NCBI GenBank assembly: GCA_026260175.1
Contig: JAKCWW010004938.1
Location: 1 to 38,569 of the forward strand
Reading direction: 5' to 3'
DNA length: 38,569 nucleotides
Source of the DNA: Reticulitermes lucifugus
Lineage: Eukaryota > Arthropoda > Insecta > Blattodea > Rhinotermitidae
A program made the position numbers and the translations under genes. This document shows positions 10,561-22,041 of the stretch, piece by piece; the first letter of the stretch is position 1, and every line of letters begins with the position of its first letter. The notes below the pieces were generated by a model. It worked only from the letters and a program-made list of their open reading frames with translations, was not told where the DNA came from and made no database searches.

Positions 10561-11149
10561 TAAAAGCTACGAAATACTTTAATCAGGATACGCATCTCCG
10601 GGCCGATATCCAAGTAGAATATTTTCACTACGGAGCTACTGAACCACAATTTTCCTTAAGTTTTATCCGTCTTCTGTAAGCAGTAACTCTGCTTTGGCAA
10701 ACATAGTGTGATGAAAACTGATAATTTCAGTCCTAACGGAATTTCAATGATCGGTTTTAATTTCAGTCCTTATTGTATAATCGATCACCACAAATTTTTA
10801 TAAAACCTTTTTTGTACATAAATAAAACAACTTTAATTAAAATGCGAGTTAGTATGATCGCACCAGATTCTGAATCTTGTTCGTAACATTTCCGCTTTTT
10901 TTCTTTTCTTATATTTTCTTCTCTTCTCTTTCCTCCCCCACTCTCTTTTGGTATTATCTATTATTATTGTCGTATATATCCCCCTTGTCCCTGCGTGGAT
11001 CCTGTGGTTTGGTTTTCCCTCGAAACATTTCTTGTGTCAAGGTTTATGAGGCTTTAAAAATTGTGTCGTTGAAAGATTTCACACAAGTATCTGCTTTAAA
11101 AATGTTTATTTCATATCTTGGTTGGTGTAGTCATTAGGCTACGGGCTAG

Positions 11150-11240
11150 TTGACAGAGGAATTATGATTCGGTTACGGGCGGGGGAAATATATCTTTCTT
11201 TTCTCCAAAGCGCCCAGACCGCCTCTGGACCTAGACCAAG
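11150..11240 (+). repeat. fragment related to the 14.1-14.4 kb repeat
   Basis: TTTCTTTTCTCCAAAGCGCC CAGACCGCCTCTGGACCTAGACC lines up with GTCTTTTCTGCAAAGCGTCC ACACCAGGTCTGGGATCCACGC at about 14208-14250. Only the first third of that repeat is present. Confidence 0.4.
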
Positions 11241-12676
11241 CCTAGATGATGAGATGTGGGGGATTTTTTTTCGGAGTTAAAGAGGCCTGATGTGCAGCTG
11301 ACCTTCAATCTTCATCTAGTTCCAAGGTTAAGAATGTGTGATAGTATAGTTTCACTATCCCATACGTCTTCGTAGTGTGGTGATTAATTAAAAACAGGGA
11401 CAACTTTGTAATTACGTTTAACTTTATTTCATAACAGATGAAAGAATGCACTTTTCAGTGCTTTTACTACAACCCATATCTCCCTTCTGGGCCCCTCTAC
11501 CCATACGGCTCCTATTCGCCCTTTGCAAGTAATAAATTGTACAAGAGAAGACGGACATGAAAGAAATCGTTAGGAAACGTGCTTTAAAGATTACAGGTTG
11601 TGGTGAAGTCCCTTCTTGGGTAACCTTGAATCAGAAGGGGGGAAGGAAAAAAATAAAAATGTTCTCCCTTGCTCTAAGCAGGATTATGTGAAAGAAAAGA
11701 GGGTAGTAAGGTTGTGCAGGGGTTGTGTTTACAATGCCAGAAGAATGCGCTGTAATCACTGATGTAACATCATTGCTGTGAGACAGGGGTTCACGTTTCA
11801 TTCAGTTGAGGGTACTGAAGTTGTTTTGTTGGCTAAGCGGTCAGTTGGGTCTCAGATTCCGTGAGAGAGGCGTGCTGTTGAGTCAGGTAAGTTGCACTGC
11901 AGCTCGCCTTCCTCAAGTATAGTTAATCACTGTCTTTAGATATATAATGAGTTTCCTTATCATATTCTCTTTTATTTGCTATTGTTTTTGGCAATTATCT
12001 AAGTTAAGATACGTGAAGACAAACCGAAGAACACAGTAGTTGTCCGAGTTCTTAAACATTTGAAGAAGCTCTTGTGGTTCAGATCGTAAAACAGTAAACC
12101 CCATTAAATTTCGTACATTGTCTTGGCATAGAATGGGGTCGTACATTACATTCAAGTTGCTCGCAGTGTAATATACTTTGTAGGTTATTTAGCCCTTTAA
12201 AACCAAACGGTTACTTTACGTACCACCAGGCTAAACATTCAAAAATTCTACATGGTGCTCACATTGCTTTTGTGTTTTGTACGGATCTCAGAACAAACAG
12301 AGACTTTGCCTTATACAACATTAAGAGATTGGTTTTGTATAACCGAGGTTGAGAATGTTTACTGCTCGGTAGACACTGAATTCTTGTATAAAACAGATAC
12401 GTTTCTTTAAATTGTTAGAAAGGATGTGGAATTGTGTTTCTTTAAAAAATCTGATGCTTCTGTAAACAGGTGATCATTAATTCACCCATTAACTTAATAA
12501 TTTTTCAGGTAGTCTGTGCTTTGTTTAATATTCAGTTGTAGAGATATTCTTGAAATACTAGGTCTACGTGCTAATTGTTTCCTTGAATTTCTTTTGCTAG
12601 ATACTCTTTTCTAAAAACAAACCCAAGTTTTCTTAAAAATAAAAGGCACATTGAACAAACCCTTAAGTTGCGTTCT

Positions 12677-12862
12677 TCACAAAATATTAGGCCTAGGGCG
12701 ATCAAATCAAGAAGGATAAGATGGGAGGAGCATGCGGCACACATGGCAGAAAAAATTTCATAGAGAATTTTAGTCGCAAAATCTTAAAAGCCAAAGGCAA
12801 CTTGTAGTCCTACTGCGTAGATGGAAGAATACAGCCCAATAATCAAAATGAATGTCAAAGAA
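12677..12862 (+). pseudogene. LINE (RTE-like) C-terminal scrap
   Basis: The frame reads SQNIRPRAIKSRRIRW, then EEHAAHMAEKIS and a stop. It corresponds to the ...[23 protein letters not shown] end of the same LINE family found at 19.7-22.0 kb, where the matching bases are about 21690-21760. Further on, RILVAKS then a degraded NNQNECQRNK-like stretch follows the RILVGKPEGKRPLGRPRRRW...NIKMDL region of the family out of frame. It is much more decayed than the 19.7-kb copy. Confidence 0.6.
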
Positions 12863-13413
12863 ATAAGGGGAGGGCCTGCATTGCGTTAGTCTCATTCAAG
12901 ATTGAGATTATCAGCGGATATCTCTAAACATTATAATATACTGTGACCTTCCATACGTTAGCGTATTTCCTTTTCGCGTAGTGAACGTTAACTGTTTAAG
13001 AATGGCGTATTGCATGTAGTTACGATCTTATTAATGGACAACACCCTTAGTACAAACATGAGAGAAAATAGGTCTGCAGCATCAGAATTACTCGTTTCTG
13101 CAACTCGAAATGCCATTGTTTCCCAATAGCCCAAAATTTTAATAAAAATGACAGTTTTTATAAAATATGTACCTTAATGACTGCCTTCCTTACATTTGGA
13201 GTCGTATGCGTTAGAAAACTTGTTAATCAGGTTTGTCAACGAAACAAATTCAAGTTGCGGTACCCAAGATTCATTAAAACACAAACCACCAGTATTAGGG
13301 TTCGAGGATTTATCTTAGCGACTGAAACTGCTGTTACAAATACACATAAAAAATATTCTGGTAAGACTGCAGTAATACCTTGCGTTCTAAGATGACTCGC
13401 CTTGCATATTACC

Positions 13414-13650
13414 CAAAGGTTAGGCTTGGATATTTTGTTTTAGTGAGAGGTAAAAAGACAAGTTAAAAATAAAAAAATAACTACATCAAGGTTAGGCTTT
13501 GAGGTTTTATTTTATTGTCAGAAACTCAAGAAAACAAAGAATTACTCCATCAAGGTTAGGCATTGACATTTTATTTTAGTGACAACCGCTGTACTGTGCA
13601 CGAACAATAATCCACCAGGGTTTGTATTTGAAGTTTCATTTTGTAACTCA
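13414..13650 (+). repeat. degenerate minisatellite, units of about 64-72 bp
   Basis: The core CAAGGTTAGGC(T/A)TTGA..TTTTATTTTAGTGACA recurs with starts at about 13414, 13487, 13551 and 13616. A more diverged unit (GTATTAGGGTTCGAGGATTT ATCTTAGCGACTGAAACTGC) begins near 13290. Units are joined head to tail with A-rich linkers of varying length. Confidence 0.7.
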
Positions 13651-14119
13651 AATTCAAATGATCTTTGCCAACACACATTTGAAACACAATATGTATTTCA
13701 GCAGTATTAGCCTTTTATATGGCTTTTGTCTTTCATTTTATCGGCAGAAACTCGAAACATGGCACTGCGCCTTCCACTTTTTTTTTCTCATTACATTGTA
13801 TGGTTATGGCGTAGAAAGAGATATTCGAGCAGCACAAAATCTTGCAGGATGGAGTCTGATGGAGATATACAAAACGGATGTGTTAAGTCTTAAGTTTTCC
13901 TGGATTTCTTATTTGGAGATCGCCATATACATTAGTAACTACCCATACTGGCAACCCTCATTCAGTATGGTTTTCATGATATCAGACCCAAATTCCAGAC
14001 CATAAATTAAAATATATATTTGTTTTTTATTAGCATGTTCACTTATTAGCTTTCCTGATGTCACAAGTCTTTCGAAGTGCTAGTACCTGTAGAATTCCAA
14101 GCACTTTTATATTAGCCGT

Positions 14120-14420
14120 GATAGTGCAGTCAGTATTCTGACTAGACGGGCTATGGTCTGGACAACCAAGGAACCGTGTCTCGATTCTCAGCAGGAGCAA
14201 GAAGTTTGTCTTTTCTGCAAAGCGTCCACACCAGGTCTGGGATCCACGCAGCCACTAATTCAATGGGTACTGAGGGCTCTTTCCCCAGGCGTAAATCGGC
14301 CAGAGCGTTTAGCGAGCCACTCTCCTCCACTGAGTCCCAATGTTAGGAATGGTTGGGTCTATACCTCTACTCCACCATATGCCTTAATGATGCGTAGGGA
14401 CAGCCTCAATTCACCTTAAT
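14120..14420 (+). repeat. dispersed repeat that encodes a pseudo-reading frame
   Basis: The frame reads STQPLIQWVLRALSPGVNRP then a run through SHSPPLSPNVRNGW and YTSTPPYALM. I recall near-identical peptides (QPPIQWVPGALS.GVKRP, DHSPP, YTSTPPYAFM) as spurious predictions over a repeat in many insect genomes. Just upstream, CTCGATTCTCAGCAGG resembles a decayed B box, so a tRNA-derived SINE is possible. I would not annotate a protein here. Confidence 0.6.
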
Positions 14421-16480
14421 ATTACAGGGAAAATAAGTCACCCTCATTTTCTGTGTTAGATTCCATGTGAGTGAGAGTAGGCCTAATATTCTATACAGCT
14501 TGGAGAAATCAAACTGTAACCCATGTAATTCACTCGTAGAAAACGTGCGCCCAGTACGCTTTCGGTTTTGATAGGATGACCTAGTCATATTGAAAGTAAA
14601 GAAGAAGTGTTTGAAGAAAGATTCATGTCCCATATAAAGAAAAGAGAAGTTTCTAGCCTCGAATCCATTAAATTTGCAAGAAAACGTCTTGCCAAAAGAC
14701 GTGCAACGTATACACAGAAGAATAATCTTTCTACCATAAATATTTTTCGACTTATCGCTGTAGAAATTCTGCTCTGAGATACGTACACACACGCAGGCAC
14801 ATAAGATAGCTTACGCCATACCGCGTCTATATAATACATTCTGTGTATTAGCAAGTGAGGTTGGCATTGCGTGCGTCCTCTAATCGGATCATAAATATTT
14901 CCCACTTCTACGTATATATCGCGCAATATTTACAATTACCTCTTGCGTCAACTATCTTTGCTTTTGAAGAATTAGGTACGGATTTTTTGTCAGATTCCTT
15001 TACAGGCGTATTTTACTTTAGTTGTGTTAACTACGTAGCTTGTATAAGCGTCGAATAACACTTGCTAGTATATATAGTAATTTGGAAAGGAATAGAGAAA
15101 TAATTGTCGCAGCCTATTTTGAGATGTAGACTGAGGAATTTCACCAATAAACTCAGTAGCCATATATATATTAGGTAGAAGAAATATTAGAGGGGCATTC
15201 GCCCCTCCTTGCACTCTCTCTCCTCCCAAGGTTACGCCTGTGGCTGAAGATTTTAAAAGATAAATGAGAGAAATACAAATTTAGTATTACCTTTGCTCTT
15301 AGAATTTTGCTGTTAAGAGAACCGGAGGCGTTTTTAACAATAAACATAAGATGGAAAATTTTATATATATGTTAAGACAAAATGCAGCGAGTTAAAGAAC
15401 ATATTTATGCAACCTATGGCACAGACAATAATTTTCATCTTTTTGCTATGATATACGATATTATATAACACACAAAAATATACGTAGGCTACCTGACGTA
15501 AAAGAGTGGCTTGTATTTGAATTCTTCAGCATGGCTTTTTAAGAAAATTCCAGGAAGCGTCATGTCCTTAATATAAATTTAGGAATATTATTTTATTTAA
15601 CAATTCGCACTATTCTACATTCAGACCCTTTGGCGTGACGGCAGGCAGCATATAGCTTGCAGCTATTCTAGTGTGCTCCGTGTCGGTGTGTGCACATTTC
15701 AGTTCAATGTATTGTCATTGATATTAGGTTTTTACTCATCATATATTAGGAAGGTGCCGGAAGTTTTTCCTTTCGAAGCGCAGACACGCATCACCTCTAA
15801 CAAAAACGTTGTTCATTGTATGTCGACGTCATATAAATTACGCGAACCGGGAGGAAGTCAACAAGAGACAGTTGTCAGATACAATCATATCGCATTATCT
15901 AAAACGGAAGAGTGTCACAGAAAATAAAATAAAGACTCGTAATTTTAGTACACAGCTCTCACACGCAATTTTGTCCCAGTTTTTGTAGGTTTAGGATAGG
16001 AAACATGCAGGCGATGTCCATCAACCCGCGAGACGTTTACATTACACAGTGTTTTACAGAGCACAGTATAAAATATTTTTTTTTGTTACGCATGTGGTCG
16101 GGATATTCACTGAAAGGACAGATCGTTATGAAGAAAGGATACGAATGCTAAATTTCTTGCAAGTTATATTGAGTACGCCTTCTGTGGCAAGTTTTTTTTA
16201 TGGAGAAGTAGTTGCATACACGGAACTGGTTTTAGTGTAGTATGTACTGAATGAACGTTCTTTTGCTGATCTCATGTGGTGCCATACTTATCATTTTTAA
16301 AGTAAATATTGGATTGGCATATGTGGATAATAAAGTTATCTGATCAAATAACCTACGTGTTTCCTCTGTTCCCAGTTTAGTCTGTGGCTGGCATGACAAG
16401 ATTCAAGATATGGAGCTCCTGCAGATTGCTTGGTCTCCTCGTGCTCTCCTTTGTGCATCCAGGTACGGCAGAATGGCAGC
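14421..16480. other. non-genic stretch, nothing recognised
   Basis: Several open frames of 60-130 codons lie here on both strands (for example 14406-14926 minus and 15673-15927 plus). None has a recognisable domain, splice-compatible exon structure or coding-like composition. Confidence 0.4.
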
Positions 16481-16499
16481 CTCTGTAGCTCAACCAGTG

Positions 16500-16650
16500 C
16501 AAAACATAACGCGCCTTAAGTTTACGGTCTTGTGGGATGTGACACCGTCTGTTTTGGCATATGGTTACTAACCTTCGAAGCCAATTTCTGTCGTCATCTT
16601 TAGGACAGAAGACTGAATATGCGGACGTCCGTAGAGTAGCCTCCATACAG
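16500..16650 (+). repeat. interspersed repeat fragment
   Basis: AGTTTACGGTCTTGTGGGAT GTGACACCGTCTGTTTTGGC parallels the GTCTTTTGG.ATGTGAC segment of the repeats at 6605-6745 and 16665-16870. The remainder is diverged. Confidence 0.4.
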
Positions 16651-16664
16651 GTTCACTCTAGTGT

Positions 16665-16870
16665 GTGAGGTTTGATTTTCTGGCGGCGGTCAGCGTCAAG
16701 ACAACAGTCTTCTGGAAACTGATGCGCCTTATAATTCATTCTAGATTCAGTCTTTTGGAATGTGACATCATAGGATGCGTAGATACACACATTTCGGTGA
16801 AACCCGCTGTCTCCAGATTCTGCCCTGAAGATGGAAGCAATAGCTTCCTCCGCGATATAATACCCATCTA
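16665..16870 (+). repeat. interspersed repeat, best copy of three in the window
   Basis: TGTGAGGTTTGATTTTCTGG starts the unit. It runs through TCTTTTGGAATGTGACATCA and TTTCGGTGAAACCCGCTG to CTGAAGATGGAAGCAATAGC, TTCC. Both strands have open frames of about 70-80 codons, which I attribute to the repeat. The terminal CTGAAGATGGAAGC..GCTTCC hairpin is related to motifs at 0.97 and 1.93 kb. Confidence 0.55.
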
Positions 16871-17020
16871 CTAGGGTACACGGTGCCTTCATACATCCGC
16901 GAGAACCTCATATGCAGGGAAATGAAATGGAACAACGACATGGGGTCAAGTAAAGAGAGTAGATAGATTCTAAAGTTCAAAACTGTATTCAGAACTTCTT
17001 GCGCGGGAGGACCCAAATAA

Positions 17021-17258
17021 GGGGCTTAGCTACGGGGCAAGTGGTGCGGCCGTCCCGGGCGGTAGAGTCCATGGGGCGGCAAAGTAGATGGGAAAATGAG
17101 TATTTAAATGAAAAATGTAAATTAAATTTTAAATTATTGAAATAAATTAAAAGGAAATTTAGTAAATAATTGTGACTTCTTTAAAGTTCATATTTCTGTT
17201 AGGGGCGGCCGTTGTGATTATTCGCTCCACGTGCCAAAAAACCTAGCTACGCCATTGG
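17021..17258. mobile_element. hAT-type MITE, 238 bp, with CCCAAATAA flanks
   Basis: The left end GGGGCTTAGCTACGGGG matches the reverse complement of the right end, CAATGGCGTAGCTAGG. CCCAAATAA lies at 17012-17020 and again at 17259-17267. hAT elements make 8-bp duplications and often begin CAGTGGCGTAGC, so the fit is good. There is no coding capacity. A related internal sequence occurs at about 23851-24050 and a related end at about 19068. Confidence 0.8.
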
Positions 17259-18362
17259 CCCAAATAATGAATGTTTCAATTTAGTCTCTGGTTTTTAAAC
17301 TATTAACAGTTCGGACTGGCGAAAAGTTGCTCTTTCGAATTTATAACATAATCACTCGAAGTTAGATTTTATATGCCACTTAACAAGAAGAACATTTTTA
17401 GATCTGTCTTCCGTACTGAACGTATTTTCTATGAGTACTGAGAAGGATGGGATTACATACAATTTGCAACAGATTCTTAGGCAGGTAATTTTTGAAAATT
17501 TATCTTAATATTGTTAAAAGGTATTTCAAAAGATAATTTAAAACACTTTGTTTCCCTCCTGAAAATACTTTCCTGTGTCACTTCTTTTCTCTAAACTACT
17601 GCTGCATTGCTTTGTGTTGCGTCATCACAGTGTTTTCGCGAAGCAGTGCTTAAGTGACAACTGTTGTGAGTGTGACGTAGGACAGTTTGTGATCATGTGT
17701 GCGAGCAGTTTCAATAGACACAAGCATAACCAATCCTAATTGGCTTCTATGCGAATTACAGTCCGGGTGACTCCTGCTTCAGACCCACGGACAAACTGGC
17801 CACGTCCAGAAGGAACAAAAATTTTTGAACTTTTTAAAGAACTCACCGTTTTAGAGCAGTTAACTTGAAATCATGTCATAGTATACGCAAGGAAGGCTCT
17901 GTTACATGTATTGGCAATTTGACGGCGTTTCTTTCCTTATATATATTTGTTTTCGTTATTCAATGTGTGCTTAATTGCCGTGTTTATCGTCTTATTACTT
18001 CTCAAATTGTTCCCGCCTATTTTCATTTGGACGTAACGAGGAGTGACATTTTGGCTTTAAGTGTTTTTTGAAACATATGCCAGCTTTAATATGTTATTTA
18101 GTATTCTCATATGCGTTTAACAACTTGCCTTAATTGGCTTAATTATTTTAAAACTCTTCATATAATGAACAACGTTAAAATGTTTTTCCGTGTTCGAAGA
18201 ACACAAGATTCAGCAGTTGTTCACCCTTAATTTTTTAATATTACTGCTGTATATGTTACAGAGACTGGGAAACCTACAATTGCTAGCAGTTACCGCTAAC
18301 TTTCATTGATGTGCTCGGTAAATGTAGGAAAACTGGGCGAATTTCTTACATTCACTACCTTT

Positions 18363-18368
<6 letters not shown>

Positions 18369-18412
<44 letters not shown>
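18369..18412. repeat. (TA)22 microsatellite
   Basis: An uninterrupted TA run of 44 bp. Length in the assembly may be unreliable. Confidence 0.95.
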
Positions 18413-18413
<1 letters not shown>

Positions 18414-18615
18414 CAATTCCCGACTCTTTTCCGTGAATGATGGTACAGAACATTTTATCCAGTGCAGCATAATGTTAGTACTCTTTGGTTGATAATCTTT
18501 TCATGGCTCCAACAAATGTCAAAACGAGACAATGCATTTCTGAAATCAGCAGTTTTGTGCATCTCAAAGTGTCACATTAGTTTATCTCGCTGCAATATGT
18601 AAATACTATGATATG

Positions 18616-18680
18616 TGTTTAAAAGAAAATATTATTCCTTATTAAATGTATCATTGATGAATAGTATTTTCTTTCAAACA
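18616..18680. repeat. inverted repeat, 22-bp arms, 21-bp loop
   Basis: TGTTTAAAAGAAAATATTAT TC (18616-18637) pairs with the reverse complement of 18659-18680 at 20 of 22 bases. It may be a MITE core or a chance AT-rich hairpin. No target duplication was found. Confidence 0.6.
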
Positions 18681-19067
18681 TGGACTGCGCTGTTTGCTTA
18701 TTGCAACAAGAAAAAAATTATTATGATATTTACTGCATATAAAGCGCCCCACGCTGTATACTTAATATGAGGAACTGTTGTTAACACAAAAAAATTTTGT
18801 CTCCCTCCCCCTCCCTCTAAAGGAGGATTTCTGACATTCTCTGCAGTGACAGGGAGAAGTGCTTTTACGCAGTAGTGTATGCCCTATTTTTCACTGAAAT
18901 TAGCAAAGTCTGCTAGCAATCTGATTTCCCAGTCGCTGTAACATGTACGAGGATATCACTTATTCCTAGCGAAGAGTGTAGGTGCCCCCCCCCCCCGTCA
19001 CGGTGCCTATGCGGCGGCACGGCTCACACACTCGTAACGCCAGCTCTTAAAACTCAGTCCAGTGGCA

Positions 19068-19140
19068 TAGCTACCATACAGCAAGAGTATGCAAAACACA
19101 GGGCCCACAAATACAAAGGGTCAAAAAGCCCATAGCATCA
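19068..19140 (+). mobile_element. hAT-like terminal fragment
   Basis: CAGTGGCATAGCTACC is a typical hAT-like start and resembles the ends of the 17021-17258 MITE. I found no matching right end, so this is a solo or truncated end. Confidence 0.45.
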
Positions 19141-19255
19141 CTAACTGAACACCGCCCACAATTCGGGCGAATTCGAGCGTATTCGCGGGAACTCGACATC
19201 GCGCGAATACGCTTTAGTGTTGCCAACCGTACCATAAAAACAGCTCATATCACTT

Positions 19256-19519
19256 TTAGCTACAGTGAGCAGAATTTAATATATTTGAGTCTGTGCTTTT
19301 TCGAGGTAATCTGTAGCGGTTCATGTATACCGTACAACTTTTTAATCTCCGTTCCAAAAAAATAGTCCTAGAGGTCACCACACTGTGTGTGAGTGTAGGT
19401 GTGTCCCGTTTCCACGTTTGAACCAGTTGATCAATTTTCACGAAACGTGGTATGAACGTCATGCCGTTTAAGGACACTTCAATGACATGCTTGTAATGTT
19501 CAGCAGTCAATAATAACAT
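19256..19519 (-). repeat. possible dispersed repeat scrap (open frame without gene support)
   Basis: The minus-strand frame reads PRFVKIDQLVQTWKRDTPTL followed by THSVVTS. I recall similar F.KI.QLVR.WKRDT.T.TH peptides as by-products of a repeat in several insects. It has no domain, and its DNA includes a TTTCGTGAAAAT string like that at 10.45 kb. Confidence 0.35.
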
Positions 19520-19705
19520 GGTGGACGCGCGAAATTTTGAAGTGGGATAGTCCCACCTAGTTCTGGTTTCTGAAGCAGTGTAAGGTTAACGTCTTGGGAA
19601 AAATCTGTAACGTTGCTGAATTAATATTTTTGTAGTTAGCACCAGCAAAACGAAGGCCAAAGAAAATTTTCCATATTATTTTATGTACTAGTCAAATTTA
19701 CTGCA

Positions 19706-22041
19706 AATGAAATTCATCAATTGGGAAACAATTATTTTTGTACACAGGAGAATAGTATCAACAGTTAAGAGAGTAGAGTTTGTTAGTGATAGGATGTCAT
19801 ATATAGTGCTGAGAGGTCGCTGGTGTAATATCATTGTTCTGAATGCACATGAACCAACTGTGGAGAAAAGTGATGACCCAAAGAACAGTTTCTAAAAAGA
19901 ATTAGAGCAGGTTTTCGAAAATTCTGTTAGGATATTTTAATGCAAAATTGGGGAGGGAGGATACTTTCAAACCGACAATTGGGAATGAGAGTTTACATTA
20001 GAATAGTAATGATAATGGTGTTAGAGTAGTAAACTTTGCCACATCAAAAGATCTGGTTTTTAAGAGCACGATGTTCCCGCACCAAAATATTCATAAATAC
20101 ACCTGGACCTCTCCTGATGGGAAGACTCATAATCAGATCGATCACTTATTAATAGATAGGAGATAGCATTCAAGGATACTCAATGTGTGATCTTTCAGGA
20201 CAACTAAATGTGATACTGATCACTATCTGGTGGTTGCAAAAGTTAGGGAAAGGCTGGTGGTATGTAAACAAGGAGCACAGAAGTTTGATGTGGAGAGATT
20301 TAATCTCAAGAAGCTAAGTGAACTAGAGGTTAGGAAACAGTATCAGATAAAGATCTCAAACAGGTTTTCAGCTTTGGAGAACTTAAATGTCAGTGAGGAC
20401 ATAAATAAGGCTTGGGAGAACATTAAAGAGAATATCAAAATCTCAGCTAGGGCTGTATGAAAGGAAGCAGCATAAACCATGGTTTGACGGAGAATGTTCA
20501 AAATTTTAGATCGAAGGAAGCAGGCTAAAATGCAGTTGTTACAGAATCCAAACCAAAGTAACATAGATAATCTGAACAATGTAAGACATGAAGTTAGTAG
20601 ACATTTCAGGAACAAACAGAAGCTATATCTGAAAGCTAAAATTAATGAACTTGAAACGAACAGTAAGAACAAGAATATCAGAGACTTGTATAGGAGCATC
20701 AATGACTTTAGAACCTAGAACTTGTGCAGTAACGGACGATAAGGGCGATCCGCTTGCAGACTCCCACAATATTTTGGCTAGGTGGAGGAATAATTTCTTT
20801 CAGCTATTGAATGTACATGGGGTTAAGGACGTTAGGCAGACTGAATTACATACAGCAGAGCCACTAGTGCCTAGGCCCAGTGCCTCTGAGGTTGAGAGTG
20901 TGTCTACATGAAACCTATAGCAGAGTCCAGGTAGGCAAACATTTGTCTGACACATTTCCTATTAAGAATGGTTTGAAACAAGGAGATGCTTTATTGCCAT
21001 TACTTTTCAACTTTGCTTTAGAATATGCCATTAGGAGGGTTCAGGCAAACCAGGAGGGCTTGAAATGAAATGGTACACATCAGCTTAATATTATTCATTC
21101 TGTACATTTTATCTCTTATATTTATAGTCCGACAAATGTACAATTTAAGCTTCTAGTTTATGCTGATGATGTTAATATATTGGGCAGAAGTGTACATGCT
21201 ATAAAGAAACATACAGAAGCTTTAGTAGTCTCTAGTAAGGATATTAGTCTAGAAGTAAATGCTGAGAAAACTAAGTACATGGTTATGTCTCGCAATCAGA
21301 ATGCAGGACAAAATCACAACATAAAGATAGATAATGAATCGTTTGAAAGTGTGGAACAGTTCAAATATTAGGGAACAACCCTGATGAATTGAAATTCCAT
21401 TCAGGAAGAAATTAAGAGCAGATTGAAGTCGGGGGAATGCTTGTTATCAGGCAGTGCAGGATATACTGTCTTCCAGTTTGCTATCCAAAAATACACAGAA
21501 ACACAGAACTATAATTTTGCCTGTTGTTTTGTATGAGTGCAAAACTTGGTCTCTCACACTGAGGGAGGAACATAGGCTGAGGGTGTTCGAGAATAGGGTG
21601 CTGAGGAGGATATTTGGGCCTAAGAGGGACGAAGTAACGGGAGTGGAGAAGAATAAATAACGAGGAACTTGATGATCCCTACTCATCACCAAATATTATT
21701 CAGGTAATAAAATAAAAAAGAATGCGGTGGGCAGGGCATGTAGCAGTTATGGGGGAGGGGAGAGGTGCATAAAGGATTTTTGTGGGGAGACCTGAGGGAA
21801 GGAGACCAATTGGAAGACCCAGGCATAGATGGGAGGATAATATTAAAATGGATCTTCAAGAAGTGGGATGGGAGGGCATGGACTGGATTGATATGGCTCA
21901 GGATAGGGACAGGTGGCGGGCTATTGTGAATGCGTAACAACCCTTTGGGTTCTATAAAATGCGGGGAACATCTTGACTAGCTGATGACCTGTTAGCTTCA
22001 CAAGAAGGACTCTGCTCCATGGAGTTAGTTAGTGAGTTAGT
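19706..22041 (+). mobile_element. RTE-like LINE copy, internally deleted, with 17-bp target duplication
   Basis: The frames, broken by stops, run in this order. First comes a partial APE endonuclease with VEFVSDRMSYIVLRGRW, YTWTSPDGKTHNQIDHLLID and a TDHYLVVAKV catalytic-type end (about 19760-20245). A linker follows. The reverse transcriptase starts at about 20880 with LHETYSRVQVGKHLSD and NGLKQGDALLPLLFNFALEY and has the YADD catalytic motif at 21159-21170. A C-terminal [16 protein letters not shown] end closes it (about 21715-21750). The junction near 20895 joins the ASEVE region directly to LHETYSR, so the earlier reverse transcriptase blocks are missing. A GTTAGTTAGTGAGTTAGTTA tail ends the copy. 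TAGTCAAATTTACTGCA (19689-19705) and TAGTCAAATTTCCTGCA (22042-22058) flank it. It cannot be active. Confidence 0.85.
21087..21147. mobile_element. 61-bp insertion inside the LINE, AGCTT duplication
   Basis: The LINE frame reads NGTHQL up to 21086 and resumes LLVYADD after 21147. The inserted 61 bp begin AATATTATTCATTC and end GACAAATGTACAATTTA, with AGCTT on both sides (21082-21086 and 21148-21152). It resembles 26663-26718, the flank and terminal part of the palindromic element in the gene's intron. Inside it, TGTACATTT and AAATGTACA form a small inverted repeat. Confidence 0.7.

Larger units (their letters stand above)
9500..12676. other. non-genic stretch with scattered repeat scraps
   Basis: No exon or gene is supported here. 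It includes two repeat scraps listed separately and a pyrimidine-rich run at about 10880-10990. Strong splice-donor-like CAG/GTAAGTT at 11884-11893 follows a possible start region and is discussed as a finding. Confidence 0.4.
17270..19060. other. non-genic stretch with simple repeats
   Basis: No gene is supported. It contains the (TA)22 tract and the 22-bp inverted repeat listed separately, and a C run at about 18985-18996. Confidence 0.4.

Noticed and set aside
14406..14926. Two overlapping minus-strand frames of 113 and 128 codons
   Set aside because: No domain, no splice structure, biased toward F, S and R as in random AT-rich DNA.
15673..15927. 84-codon plus-strand open frame
   Set aside because: No recognisable motif and no support from neighbouring exons.
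17431..17486. ATG followed by STEKDGITYNLQQILRQ and a CAG/GTAATT donor, as a first coding exon
   Set aside because: It ends on a whole codon, whereas the next recognised exon needs one leftover base. There is no signal peptide.
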